DNA of 64,000 nt from Bacteroides congonensis (lineage in GTDB: Bacteria; Bacteroidota; Bacteroidia; Bacteroidales; Bacteroidaceae): NCBI RefSeq assembly GCF_900130125.1, contig NZ_FQXY01000007.1:62001-126000 (forward strand), written 5' to 3'. Positions 25,771 to 33,853 of the stretch are shown one piece after another. The notes below the pieces were generated by a model. It did no database searches, was not told the DNA's origin, and saw only the letters and a list, made by a program, of their open reading frames with translations. How positions within the stretch are numbered: the first letter of the stretch is position 1; every line of letters begins with the position of its first letter. The translations under genes were made by a program, and so were the position numbers.

Positions 25771-26898
25771 TTAATCTTCAATAGTACATATACTTACACG
25801 GTTCCAATCCGGTTCGGTGAACATATCGCCTACACCCTGCCCTTCAGCGGTAATACGAGAGGCACTGATTCTGTATTTATTGACTAAGATAGTCTTGACA
25901 GCTTCAGCACGTGCAGCAGCAATTCTTGCATTGACTTCCACACTACCTTCAGGAGAAGCATATCCCTTAATCACAACTTTCGTTTCAGGATATTTCTTCA
26001 TATAAGAAGCTACGCGTTCCACGTTAGGAAGCTGTGAAGCGTCAACAGATGAACGGCCTTGTCTGAAAGTAATGATAGATTCAGGTACACGGGCAGTTTT
26101 TACTACTGTTTCAACAGGAACTACTTTTGTGCGACATTCTTCCAAGTCTTTCTGTAATCCGTTGATTTGTTGGTTGGCAGTGTTCAATTCACCATCCTTA
26201 TTGTTCACTTCGGAACGAAGAGCATTGATTGAAGAATTCAAACCGTCGATTTCCGCCTGATTGTAAACTCTCACTTTAGCAAAGTGGTGTGTTCCGTTAC
26301 TTGTCTTGAAGTGGTAAGTCAATCCGGCTGTCAATTCAAAAGCTGCATTATTGGCGTTGAAACGGCTCTTCGCTTCGTTATAATCACCTTGCATATCATA
26401 TACGATAGCAGGTTTGATTCCCAATGTCCACGCTTTTGATTCACCGAGATTAAAATTGAAATTTAATCCGAAGCGGGTAGACCATGAATTTTCGTCACCG
26501 TCACCATTTACATAATAATGTAACCATCCCATTCCGGCTACTGCCTCTACCTCAAACAAACGAGGCTGCCCTTGATAACTTGCAAACAGGTTCATCAAAT
26601 TTACCTTACCCAATAAGCTGACATCCGAAGCATCGAAAGCCGTTTTACTCTGGGTGGTATTGATATATCCCATTCCCTGAAATCCCAAACCGAAGATAGG
26701 AGTCAATTGTTTCGAGAATCCAACTCCGAAAGCGGGACGCATACTCTTAAAGAAAGCGCTGTGAGTGAGAGGAGTGATTGCTCCTGCATTTACTTCAACA
26801 GACCAGTTGTCTGTAAACTTTGTACCTTCTACTACTGATTGGGCATTTGCAGTAAATGCGCCCAATACAAAAGCTAATAAAATAATAGATTTCTTCAT
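25771..26898 (-). CDS. OmpA family outer membrane protein (copy 1)
   Basis: A 375-residue envelope protein: signal peptide (MKKSIILLAFVLGAFTANAQ), a beta-barrel of about residues 25-220, a short coiled-coil linker (about 222-262, INALRSEVNNKDGELNTANQQ) and a C-terminal peptidoglycan-binding OmpA domain (about 275-375) with KGYASPEGSVEVNARIAAARA. It anchors the outer membrane to the wall. It is nearly identical in layout and mostly in sequence to the gene at 32151-33278, and both share an upstream GAACTAATTTTTT element. Confidence 0.93.
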   Translation of the reverse strand: MKKSIILLAFVLGAFTANAQSVVEGTKFTDNWSVEVNAGAITPLTHSAFFKSMRPAFGVGFSKQLTPIFGLGFQGMGYINTTQSKTAFDASDVSLLGKVNLMNLFASYQGQPRLFEVEAVAGMGWLHYYVNGDGDENSWSTRFGLNFNFNLGESKAWTLGIKPAIVYDMQGDYNEAKSRFNANNAAFELTAGLTYHFKTSNGTHHFAKVRVYNQAEIDGLNSSINALRSEVNNKDGELNTANQQINGLQKDLEECRTKVVPVETVVKTARVPESIITFRQGRSSVDASQLPNVERVASYMKKYPETKVVIKGYASPEGSVEVNARIAAARAEAVKTILVNKYRISASRITAEGQGVGDMFTEPDWNRVSICTIED

Positions 26899-27002
26899 AA
26901 TCATTTTTTTTTAAACTGTAATGTTTTGCATGCTAAACCATTAGAAATGTTTTTATGTGTTCCATGCCTAACTTTTTAGTTCATAATTAAGTTTGTTATT
27001 CA

Positions 27003-27035
27003 CACTAAACAACATATCGTATAAAAAATTAGTTC
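27003..27035 (-). promoter_or_regulatory. Shared upstream element of OmpA copy 1 (GAAC type)
   Basis: The minus strand reads GAACTAATTTTTTATAC then GATATGTTGTTTAGTG. The same element precedes OmpA copy 2 at 33319-33352. GAAC followed by an AT-rich spacer resembles an extracytoplasmic-function sigma -35 box; the -10 half is less certain. Confidence 0.45.
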
Positions 27036-27059
27036 ATACGCCTATAGGGTAATTAACAA

Positions 27060-27251
27060 CTATTCACTTAGCCAACCCGCCATACGGCTTCTAGCATAGA
27101 AATAATAGAAAAACAACCCTATCCAACTGGTAAGAAGAATCAGTACAATAGCCAATAACTTCTTTTCCCAGGGTGCATAAAGGCGTCCTATTTCCAAAGC
27201 CGCCTTAATAGTGAGCACCAAGCCCACTACCCAAATTACAAATCCAACCAT
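27060..27251 (-). CDS. Small two-helix membrane protein
   Basis: A 63-residue protein with two hydrophobic helices (about 2-16 and 32-50) separated by a short charged loop (EIGRLYAPWEKK) and a basic C-terminus. I do not recognise a named family. It lies upstream of OmpA copy 1 on the same strand, 160 bases away, within the group of small envelope-stress-like genes. Confidence 0.6.
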   Translation of the reverse strand: MVGFVIWVVGLVLTIKAALEIGRLYAPWEKKLLAIVLILLTSWIGLFFYYFYARSRMAGWLSE

Positions 27252-27432
27252 AACAGTACAATTTGATTAATAATAGTTTGAAAATCACATTTCAATATAT
27301 AAACAACAAAAGCACATGTTGGTTTCTTGAGATTTGTCTTTTAACAAAAAAATCAGGAATGCGGACACTATTGATAGATTTTCCATATAATGCCCGAACA
27401 AATAAATTATTATGTTCGTTAGAATAAAGAAA

Positions 27433-28371
27433 ATGCCAATGAAAATCTTAACCCAAAACAAGAAAAAGTTGTCTGTATCCATTAAAATAGTAAAAGACAC
27501 TTTTCAAGGATTTATTGATGACAATGTCATGAGATTGAGTGCGTCACTGGCTTATGCAACCCTGTTCTCAATCATCCCCCTGCTCTCACTCCTCGTTACT
27601 ATCGGAGTATTACTCAATGTAGATTTCACCAATCAGTTATACGCCCAACTGGAACCTATTGTCGGCTCTAAAGTGATTGATGCGCTTCAAGCAATTATGG
27701 AAAATGCAGAGACAACCGATTCATTCTCATTTGCCACAATAATCAGCATAGGTGTCACCATTTTCGGGGCTACGACTGTTTTCGCAGAAATACAAAGTTC
27801 CCTAAATACCATTTGGGGAATAAAAGCCGTCCCCAAGAAGAGTTGGCTTAAATATATCATAAACAGATTGCTATCTTTCTCGGTCATCCTTGCTTTCGCT
27901 TTTATCCTGCTCATCACCTTTACCATTACCAATCTCATCACAGATATAAGCAACAAATTCATCACCAACAATCCGGATGTAGCAGAATCTTTGGTGAAAA
28001 CGATAGGAATGATTATTAATATAGGTGTAACCACTGTTATATTCACCCTCATATTCAAGATATTGCCGGATGCGAAAATCAAAAGCAAAGATGTATTTAT
28101 AGGAGCACTTGTCACCACCGTGTTATTATTAATCGGACAATGGGGAATATCCTTTTATATCGGATTTGCAAATATAGAAACCGTATATGGAGCGGCGGCG
28201 TTTATGGCTATTTTCATCACATGGATTTATTATTCAGCCATTATCATATATACAGGAGCGGAATTTACGAAAGCGTGGGCGAACGAGTTAGGCGGGAAGA
28301 TTTTTCCGGACGAATATGCCGTGGCAACCAGAGTCATTGAAATACGTGAAGAGAACAAACCAGTCAATTAA
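27433..28371 (+). CDS. YihY/virulence factor BrkB family membrane protein
   Basis: A protein of about 312 residues with six membrane helices, in the YihY family once misnamed ribonuclease BN. Marks include NVMRLSASLAYATLFSIIPLLSLL, an ALQAIMENAETTDSF loop, and AAFMAIFITWIYYSAIIIYTGAEFTKAWA near the end. The physiological role is not settled; some relatives are linked to serum resistance and envelope integrity. Starts at 27412, 27433 or 27439 are possible; 27433 follows the most A-rich leader. It is the only plus-strand gene in this part of the island besides the 88-residue one. Confidence 0.85.
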   Translation: MPMKILTQNKKKLSVSIKIVKDTFQGFIDDNVMRLSASLAYATLFSIIPLLSLLVTIGVLLNVDFTNQLYAQLEPIVGSKVIDALQAIMENAETTDSFSFATIISIGVTIFGATTVFAEIQSSLNTIWGIKAVPKKSWLKYIINRLLSFSVILAFAFILLITFTITNLITDISNKFITNNPDVAESLVKTIGMIINIGVTTVIFTLIFKILPDAKIKSKDVFIGALVTTVLLLIGQWGISFYIGFANIETVYGAAAFMAIFITWIYYSAIIIYTGAEFTKAWANELGGKIFPDEYAVATRVIEIREENKPVN

Positions 28372-28378
28372 CTTCAAG

Positions 28379-28419
28379 CACCAGTTTCAGTAGTAATTAT
28401 TATCTATCTGAAACTGGTG
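28379..28419. terminator. Perfect 12-bp hairpin after the YihY gene
   Basis: CACCAGTTTCAG (28379-28390) pairs exactly with CTGAAACTGGTG (28408-28419) around 17 bases, 8 bases after the YihY stop and 22 before the stop of the convergent small gene. There is no T tract, so it may be a weak or bidirectional terminator. Confidence 0.55.
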
Positions 28420-28440
28420 ACAGGCAAACAAACAAGCAGC

Positions 28441-28629
28441 TTATCTTCTGGCATTGGCCGAGAGTGTATATATCTCGCCCTTATTCTCACTTTCTTTTAT
28501 CTGGTTTCTCATACGTACCATTTTTCTCAATTTCTCAGTCTTCCTACCTGATGAGAAATGATATATAATTGCACCAATAGCTGAACCTACTGTCAGCCGA
28601 AGCCATAAATTGAAATTATTAGTTTTCAT
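28441..28629 (-). CDS. Small single-pass membrane protein, YtxH-like N-terminus
   Basis: A 62-residue protein with one hydrophobic helix (about 9-26, LRLTVGSAIGAIIYHF) followed by a basic, soluble tail. The helix with GSxIGA resembles that of the YtxH protein encoded next to it (VGSVIGALVYRF), so the two are probably paralogous. Same strand, 77 bases downstream of it. Confidence 0.6.
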   Translation of the reverse strand: MKTNNFNLWLRLTVGSAIGAIIYHFSSGRKTEKLRKMVRMRNQIKESENKGEIYTLSANARR

Positions 28630-28706
28630 AATAAATTTGTTTTAGTAAAAGGGGAGAATAGCTTTCACTTACACTATCCTCCCATTGCAGAACAACAAAA
28701 CCCTAA

Positions 28707-29003
28707 CTATTTCTTAGCCTTATCTGCCATAGCATGGACTTTATCTCTTACATCATCCGCTTTTTCGGCAACATAAAAGGTTCCGTCAGCTACCTTGTCA
28801 GCCACTTTTGTTCCGGCATCCAATACCTTGTCATTTACCGTATCAATCAAATTAACACTGTCTCCGGTTACTTTCTGAAATGCATGATTTACTTTTTCTT
28901 TCACACACTTCCCTTTAGGTGAATGCCAGAAACGATAGACCAGCGCACCAATTACCGAACCGACTCCCAGTCCGATAAGAAAATTAGATTTTCCACTTTC
29001 CAT
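28707..29003 (-). CDS. YtxH domain-containing protein
   Basis: A 98-residue protein with an N-terminal membrane helix (FLIGLGVGSVIGALVYRF) and an amphipathic, alanine/lysine/aspartate-rich helical tail (DAGTKVADKVADGTF, AEKADDVRDKVHAMADKAKK). YtxH proteins are general-stress proteins of unknown biochemistry. The tail resembles LEA-like repeats. Gene lies 30 bases after the GlsB-like gene on the same strand. Confidence 0.75.
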   Translation of the reverse strand: MESGKSNFLIGLGVGSVIGALVYRFWHSPKGKCVKEKVNHAFQKVTGDSVNLIDTVNDKVLDAGTKVADKVADGTFYVAEKADDVRDKVHAMADKAKK

Positions 29004-29033
29004 AATGAAGTTTAAGTTTTAAAAGTTAATAAA

Positions 29034-29294
29034 TCAGAGTTCTTCGCTTCTGGGGTGTTTTCTAAACAAGGATAAAATCCATAATAGCAACACAGCACCC
29101 ACAACCGAAGTTATAAGACTACCCAGAATACCGCCGGCAGCGATACCTAGTAAACCAAATACCCAGCCGCCCAAAAGACCACCGATAATACCTACAATCA
29201 GATTAATCAAAAGGCCGAAGCCTCCTCCTCTCATAATCTTACCGGCCAAAAAACCGGCAACAATTCCAATGATAATGTACCAAATTACACTCAT
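29034..29294 (-). CDS. GlsB/YeaQ/YmgE family stress membrane protein
   Basis: An 86-residue, very hydrophobic, glycine-rich protein with three helices (IIIGIVAGFLAGKIM, LLINLIVGIIGGLLGGWVFG, LGSLITSVVGAVLLLWILSL), the standard GlsB/YeaQ pattern. The family is linked to envelope and general stress; the activity is unknown. A GGAAC-type box lies 89 bases upstream. Confidence 0.88.
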   Translation of the reverse strand: MSVIWYIIIGIVAGFLAGKIMRGGGFGLLINLIVGIIGGLLGGWVFGLLGIAAGGILGSLITSVVGAVLLLWILSLFRKHPRSEEL

Positions 29295-29382
29295 AATTAA
29301 AGAATTTAGGTTTATATATAAATTTCAAAAAAGGGTTTACTGTTTTCTCCAGTTATAATAAGATTTTCATTTTATTTAAAAA

Positions 29383-29406
29383 CGACTTTTAGTGTCATTT
29401 AGTTCC
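29383..29406 (-). promoter_or_regulatory. ECF-sigma-like promoter candidate upstream of the GlsB gene
   Basis: The minus strand reads GGAAC, 15 bases, then GTCG, close to the GGAAC-N16-GTC layout seen for many extracytoplasmic-function sigma factors. It is 89-112 bases upstream of the GlsB-like start codon. Only one example with this spacing was seen. Confidence 0.35.
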
Positions 29407-29554
29407 AATTCAATCCTATCTTTTAACACATATTTTGCATTTATCATATTTTAGCAACATTACGAGCAATATTAAGAATGATTAAAAGCTCAAATTAAAC
29501 CTCCGTATTCCACAATATGTTTTACTAAATATAAAACATTAAAAATACCGGAAT

Positions 29555-29821
29555 ATGAAAAATTGCGATAATTTATTTCTTACAGGTCAAACCGAGTATG
29601 AGAACATACATAAGATGTGCTCGGACGCATACACCAAAGGACGTATGGCAGAAAGGGCACTGGCTATCGAAGCATACAGACTACGTTGCAACAATCTGTT
29701 TGGCAACAGATGCATGACCCGTTCCTTCTTCGGAACATTGACCAAGAAAATATGTGACGGGAATTGCTGGTATCTGAATCAATACAAATTAGAGTTATAC
29801 AAACTGGAAACTGATAGATGA
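29555..29821 (+). CDS. Hypothetical protein, 88 residues
   Basis: Not recognised. It is soluble, with seven cysteines over its length (including CDN, MCSD, RCNN, RCM, CDGNC) and a predicted helical core (TEYENIHKMCSDAYTKGRMAERALAIEAYRL-type). No signal peptide. The upstream 261 bases contain no other gene. Nine-base hairpin arms follow the stop (29821-29829 with 29838-29846). Codon use looks normal for the neighbourhood, so it is probably real. Confidence 0.55.
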   Translation: MKNCDNLFLTGQTEYENIHKMCSDAYTKGRMAERALAIEAYRLRCNNLFGNRCMTRSFFGTLTKKICDGNCWYLNQYKLELYKLETDR

Positions 29822-29905
29822 AAGGACAGGATAGACACTGTCCTTTCTGAAGGTAAATAATGGAAATACTATGCTTCCGATGTATGAAACATATTTCAAC
29901 AAAGA

Positions 29906-30208
29906 TCAATCAAGTGTCTTTTTCACTTCTTTTTTGGCATTATTATAACCTTCCTTTATTTCCTTCTTAGCTTTATGCGCCCCATCCTTTACTTCTTCTT
30001 TGGTTTCTTTCCAAGCTTCTTTTACGCTATCCGCTCCTGCTTCTATTTTATCTGAAGCCTTATCAAGCGCTCTGTCAGCAGATTCCTTTGCATTCTCAAT
30101 CCGGTTGCTAACCTTATCCTGCGTTTTTTTATCATTGCAAGAAGTTATAGCCAAAGACACAGTACATATCAACGCCAAAACTGCGAACAATATTTTTCTT
30201 GTTTCCAT
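29906..30208 (-). CDS. LEA-like small lipoprotein
   Basis: A 100-residue protein with a lipoprotein signal (LICTVSLAITSC, lipid on Cys24) and a mature part that is almost wholly charged amphipathic helix with an 11-residue-like rhythm of Ala, Lys, Glu and Asp (ADRALDKASDKIEAGADSVKEA, then HKAKKEIKEGYNNAKKEVKK-like). This composition is typical of late-embryogenesis-abundant-like desiccation/osmotic stress proteins. Function is inferred only from composition and its stress-gene neighbours. Confidence 0.7.
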   Translation of the reverse strand: METRKILFAVLALICTVSLAITSCNDKKTQDKVSNRIENAKESADRALDKASDKIEAGADSVKEAWKETKEEVKDGAHKAKKEIKEGYNNAKKEVKKTLD

Positions 30209-30317
30209 ATTCTCTCAAATTAGTTATTTCATAAAATAGAATTAAAAATTCCGGCGAAAGATATTCCGAACATCTTCCGCCGGAAAAAACATGAACTTGA
30301 TTTAAGAATCTAAAGCA

Positions 30318-30425
30318 TTACTTCTTATCTGACTTCTTGCTGGAAGTTGCAGATTTACTTTCTTTAGCCTGAGTTTCCTTTTTGGCACTCTTTGCTTCCT
30401 GTTTTTTTTCAGTTTTCTTATTCAT
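30318..30425 (-). CDS. Very small lysine-rich protein (35 residues)
   Basis: An ATG at 30425 opens a 35-residue frame of almost only Lys, Glu, Ala, Ser and Thr (MNKKTEKKQEAKSAKKETQ...). It sits between the LEA-like lipoprotein and the Mn catalase genes on the same strand, 44 bases after the latter. The extreme but coherent composition and placement favour a real stress-associated gene. Confidence 0.5.
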   Translation of the reverse strand: MNKKTEKKQEAKSAKKETQAKESKSATSSKKSDKK

Positions 30426-30469
30426 AACACAAAAAATTAAAAGTTAAAAAATAGATTATATGCAGCCAT

Positions 30470-31426
30470 TTATTTTTTGCTGCCTTTTTCTGATTTCTGA
30501 TAATCACACCACATCAGTTCCTTTTCAGGAGTTGCCGAAAGCACTTCATTGCTGCGTTCTTCAGACAACTGTTCGTCTATTTGGGCAACTTGCTTTTCGG
30601 TACGTTCCGTTCCTTCAGGTTTTCTGTCTACCAGCCCGTTTGTCCTTCTCACTTCTTCCAGTGGCTCGTCAATATACTGCCATTCTTCTTTCAGTCTTGA
30701 GCTTTCACCTTCATTCCATGGACCACGGAACTCTTCACCTTTTGACAGATTAAAGTAAAGGTTGCTATATTTCGGTGAAGTTTGCAGTACTGCAGGCGGG
30801 AAGTTCGGCTGAATGGTGTTCAGAGCTGCCTCGAACTGTTGGAAGTGAGTAACTTCACGAGTCATAAGGAAAATAAGAGTTTCTCTTACCGACGGATCTT
30901 CCGTAAACTTCAGAAGATTTTCATAACCAATCTTGGCGCGACATTCGTTTGCCATATTGGACTGAAGGTCTACTGTAAGTTCCGCATTGGCAGATACAAA
31001 ACTTCCACACCATGGATTTCCATTACTGTCTGTCAACATAGGACTCCCGGGGGCAACTACCACACATTGCGGATTTGTAAACGCTTGCTGGATAAATTCT
31101 TCCTTAGCGGACTTGCCATCCATCAGCTTGCGAATATCCATTGTCTCTGCGGCATCCTTCATCTCACCGTTTACCGGTCCGAGAAGCATCTGAATAGTAG
31201 CACCCACTATTTCAAGATGTGCCAGTTCTTCCGTGGCAATGTCCATAAGCATGTCATACTTATCCGGGAACGGATTATGACAACTGAAAGCCTGTACAAA
31301 ATATTGCATGGCTGAAGTTAATTCTCCATTAGCACCACCGAATGCCTCAAGCAATATACGTGCGAAACGCGGATCCGGCCTGGAGACGCGGGCATTAAAC
31401 TGCAAATCTTTTACATGGTAAAACAT
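30470..31426 (-). CDS. Manganese-containing catalase
   Basis: A 318-residue ferritin-like protein that should dismutate hydrogen peroxide at a di-manganese centre. Ligand-bearing segments are visible: Glu35 in NGELTSAMQY, Glu66/His69 in ATEELAHLEIV, a second pair with Glu148 in ANAELTVDL-type region and His182 in REVTHFQQFE. The C-terminal 70 residues are hydrophilic and Glu-rich. Placed with YtxH, GlsB and LEA-like genes, as Mn catalases often are in stationary-phase stress clusters. It may be the first gene of the run down to 29906. Confidence 0.9.
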   Translation of the reverse strand: MFYHVKDLQFNARVSRPDPRFARILLEAFGGANGELTSAMQYFVQAFSCHNPFPDKYDMLMDIATEELAHLEIVGATIQMLLGPVNGEMKDAAETMDIRKLMDGKSAKEEFIQQAFTNPQCVVVAPGSPMLTDSNGNPWCGSFVSANAELTVDLQSNMANECRAKIGYENLLKFTEDPSVRETLIFLMTREVTHFQQFEAALNTIQPNFPPAVLQTSPKYSNLYFNLSKGEEFRGPWNEGESSRLKEEWQYIDEPLEEVRRTNGLVDRKPEGTERTEKQVAQIDEQLSEERSNEVLSATPEKELMWCDYQKSEKGSKK

Positions 31427-31531
31427 AATCGATTTTTTTAAGTTAATAATTCAGGTTGATTAAGATGTACATCTATATTTATAACATGTTATTTTATATG
31501 TTCACGCACTCTTTTAATGCGACATCGTCAG

Positions 31532-31568
31532 AAAAAATATGCCGGATAGCATAAATACCGTCCGGCAT
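31532..31568 (-). terminator. Intrinsic terminator of the small beta-barrel gene
   Basis: On the minus strand ATGCCGGA pairs with TCCGGCAT around 14 bases and is followed by ATTTTTTC. It lies 11 bases after the stop of the gene at 31579. Confidence 0.8.
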
Positions 31569-31578
31569 ACAACAAGAA

Positions 31579-32094
31579 TCAGAATTTATAACCATAACCT
31601 AACATGATAACGACATTGTCATCCTCGGCAAACATAAATTTCGCTTCCGCGTTTAAAAAGCTACGTTCTGACAAAGGTAATGTAATACCGCCTCCAAGAT
31701 TAAAAGCAAACTTGGTTGAGTTACTTCTATCCACCTGAGTGGTCACACCATTGACCTCGACGTCCTGCTTTCCATAGAAATTGTTCTGCATACCAATTCC
31801 CGCAAGAGGATAAACGGAAAATCCTTGTCCATCCTTACTGAAATTGAACACATAATGGAAGTTCACATTCACATCCAGTCCCGTTGCTTTGTCTTTCGGG
31901 AAAAAGAATGTGAGGTCAGGAGCTATCCTAAGATTATTGGCTATCACATAGCGTCCCTGCGCTTGTAAACCGAATCTCTCGTAATTAGTCTGGTAACCAA
32001 GACTTCCCATTAAAGCCCCCTCACCTTTTCTAGTTTGAGCATTCACTCCGAAAGCAGTCATTGCAACCAAAATCAATAATAAAAACTTTTTCAT
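31579..32094 (-). CDS. Small outer-membrane beta-barrel protein
   Basis: A 171-residue protein with a signal peptide (MKKFLLLILVAMTAFGVNAQ) and alternating strands ending in aromatic YGYKF, the classic C-terminal beta-barrel signal. An eight-strand barrel like OmpW/OmpX or the outer-membrane beta-barrel domain family is likely. It follows OmpA copy 2 by 56 bases and is probably co-transcribed with it. Confidence 0.82.
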   Translation of the reverse strand: MKKFLLLILVAMTAFGVNAQTRKGEGALMGSLGYQTNYERFGLQAQGRYVIANNLRIAPDLTFFFPKDKATGLDVNVNFHYVFNFSKDGQGFSVYPLAGIGMQNNFYGKQDVEVNGVTTQVDRSNSTKFAFNLGGGITLPLSERSFLNAEAKFMFAEDDNVVIMLGYGYKF

Positions 32095-32150
32095 AATCAA
32101 GGCATTTAGTTAATAATATATTTCATCTAAAACAAAACTCTCGTTTCCTG

Positions 32151-33278
32151 TTATTCTTCAATAGTACAGATACTTACACGGTTCCAATCCGGTTCGGTAA
32201 ACATATCGCCCACTCCCTGTCCTTCGGCAGTTACACGATCTGCTGCTATCCTATATCTCTTAACCAGAATTGTCTTGACAGCTTCTGCACGTGCAGCAGC
32301 CAGTCTGGCATTAAGTTCGGCACTACCTTCCGGAGAAGCATATCCTTTTATTATAACTTTCGTCTCCGGATGCTTAGTCATATAAGAAGCTACACGTTCC
32401 ACATTCGGCAACTGTGATGCATCTACTGATGAACGACCTTGTCTGAAAGTGATGATAGATTCCGGGATGCGGGCTGTCTTGACTACTGTTTCTGCCGGAA
32501 CTACTTTAGTACGACAGTCATTCAGTTCCTGTTGAAGTCCGTTGATTCTTTGGTTAGCAGTATTCAACTCGCTATCTCTGGTATCCACTTGTCCGCGAAG
32601 CGCATTTATAGAAGAATTCAAGTCGTCAATTTCAGCTTGATTGTAGACTCTCACCTTATTGAAGTAATGGGTTCCATTGCTCGTTGCAAAATGATATGTC
32701 AATCCCGCAGTGATTTCGAAAGCAGCATTGTTGGCATTGAAACGGCTTTTTGCCTGATTGTAATCCCCCTGCATATCATACACGATAGCAGGTCTGATAC
32801 CAATCGTCCATGCTTTGGATTCGCCCATATTGAAATTAAAGTTCATCCCGAAACGGGTAGACCATGAATTTTCGTCACCGTCGCCGCTCGCATAATAGTG
32901 CAACCACCCTACACCGGCCACTGCTTCAATTTCAAATACACGCGGAGAACCAAGATAAGTGCCGAAAAGATTCATCAGATTCACTTTACCCAATAGACTT
33001 ACATCAGAAGCGTCAAAAGCAGTTTTACTTTGGGTTGTATTCACATACCCCATTCCCTGGAATCCCAAACCGAAATTAGGAGTCAACTGTTTCGAGAATC
33101 CTACTCCAAAAGCAGGACGCATACTTTTAAAGAAAGCACTATGAGTAAGGGGAGTCACTGCACCGGCATTGATTCCCACCGACCAATTATCCGTAAATTT
33201 AGTACTTTCAATAACTGTTTGGGCATTCGCTGAAAATGCGCCCAATACGCAAGCTAATAAAATAATAGACTTTTTCAT
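32151..33278 (-). CDS. OmpA family outer membrane protein (copy 2)
   Basis: A 375-residue paralogue of the gene at 25771-26898: same signal peptide, barrel, coiled-coil linker (INALRGQVDTRDSELNTANQ) and C-terminal OmpA domain ending NRVSICTIEE. Changes are concentrated in the linker and scattered in loops. Sharing of the upstream GAACTAATTTTTT element means the duplication included the promoter. The two copies bracket the stress-gene island. Confidence 0.93.
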   Translation of the reverse strand: MKKSIILLACVLGAFSANAQTVIESTKFTDNWSVGINAGAVTPLTHSAFFKSMRPAFGVGFSKQLTPNFGLGFQGMGYVNTTQSKTAFDASDVSLLGKVNLMNLFGTYLGSPRVFEIEAVAGVGWLHYYASGDGDENSWSTRFGMNFNFNMGESKAWTIGIRPAIVYDMQGDYNQAKSRFNANNAAFEITAGLTYHFATSNGTHYFNKVRVYNQAEIDDLNSSINALRGQVDTRDSELNTANQRINGLQQELNDCRTKVVPAETVVKTARIPESIITFRQGRSSVDASQLPNVERVASYMTKHPETKVIIKGYASPEGSAELNARLAAARAEAVKTILVKRYRIAADRVTAEGQGVGDMFTEPDWNRVSICTIEE

Positions 33279-33853
33279 AATTGAATATAATTAAATGTGA
33301 CGTTTTGTTTATCATCTACACGAAAACAACATATCCTAAAAAAAATTAGTTCGTAATATGTATTTCACATTAACATATATTTGATTTCAAAAAATCGAAA
33401 GAATACACCATTTATTGAAAAGCAGAATACTTATGCATATTTATTAGAAAAGTCTATAAAAATAAATCAAAATCAGATAAAGGAGTGGAGAGTATTGTCA
33501 GTTACTAAACAATAAACAGCAAATAGTAATTACTATTAGGAAGCGACATTCTAAACTACTCAACTATAAGAATTAAAAGCAATTACACATACAACACATT
33601 CCTCACTAAAAAAGCAGCTCATCCTTAAATAAAGCCTCTTTTACTAATAATCAGGCTGTATAAATAATCAATATACATACACACAAAAAGGCATATTTAT
33701 TCTCTACCAATCATAAATATGCCTTTTCTGAATCAAAACAGTGATTATAATATTATAAGCAAATATTAAAAATAGGACAATATTAAAATATGCAAATCAC
33801 TAAAAATAACATTTCCCAATTCACATTTGGTATACTAATCTCACTCAAACTTA
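33279..33853. other. Gene-free AT-rich gap with upstream element and terminator
   Basis: No supported ORF. At 33319-33352 lies the second copy of the OmpA upstream element (minus strand GAACTAATTTTTTTTAG then GATATGTTGTTT). At 33686-33727 a perfect 15-bp hairpin (AAAAGGCATATTTAT with ATAAATATGCCTTTT, 12-base loop) is followed on the minus strand by TTTTTG, ending the cupin/CMD gene; its symmetry could also stop transcription from the other side. The rest is strongly AT-rich without recognisable signals. Confidence 0.75.
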
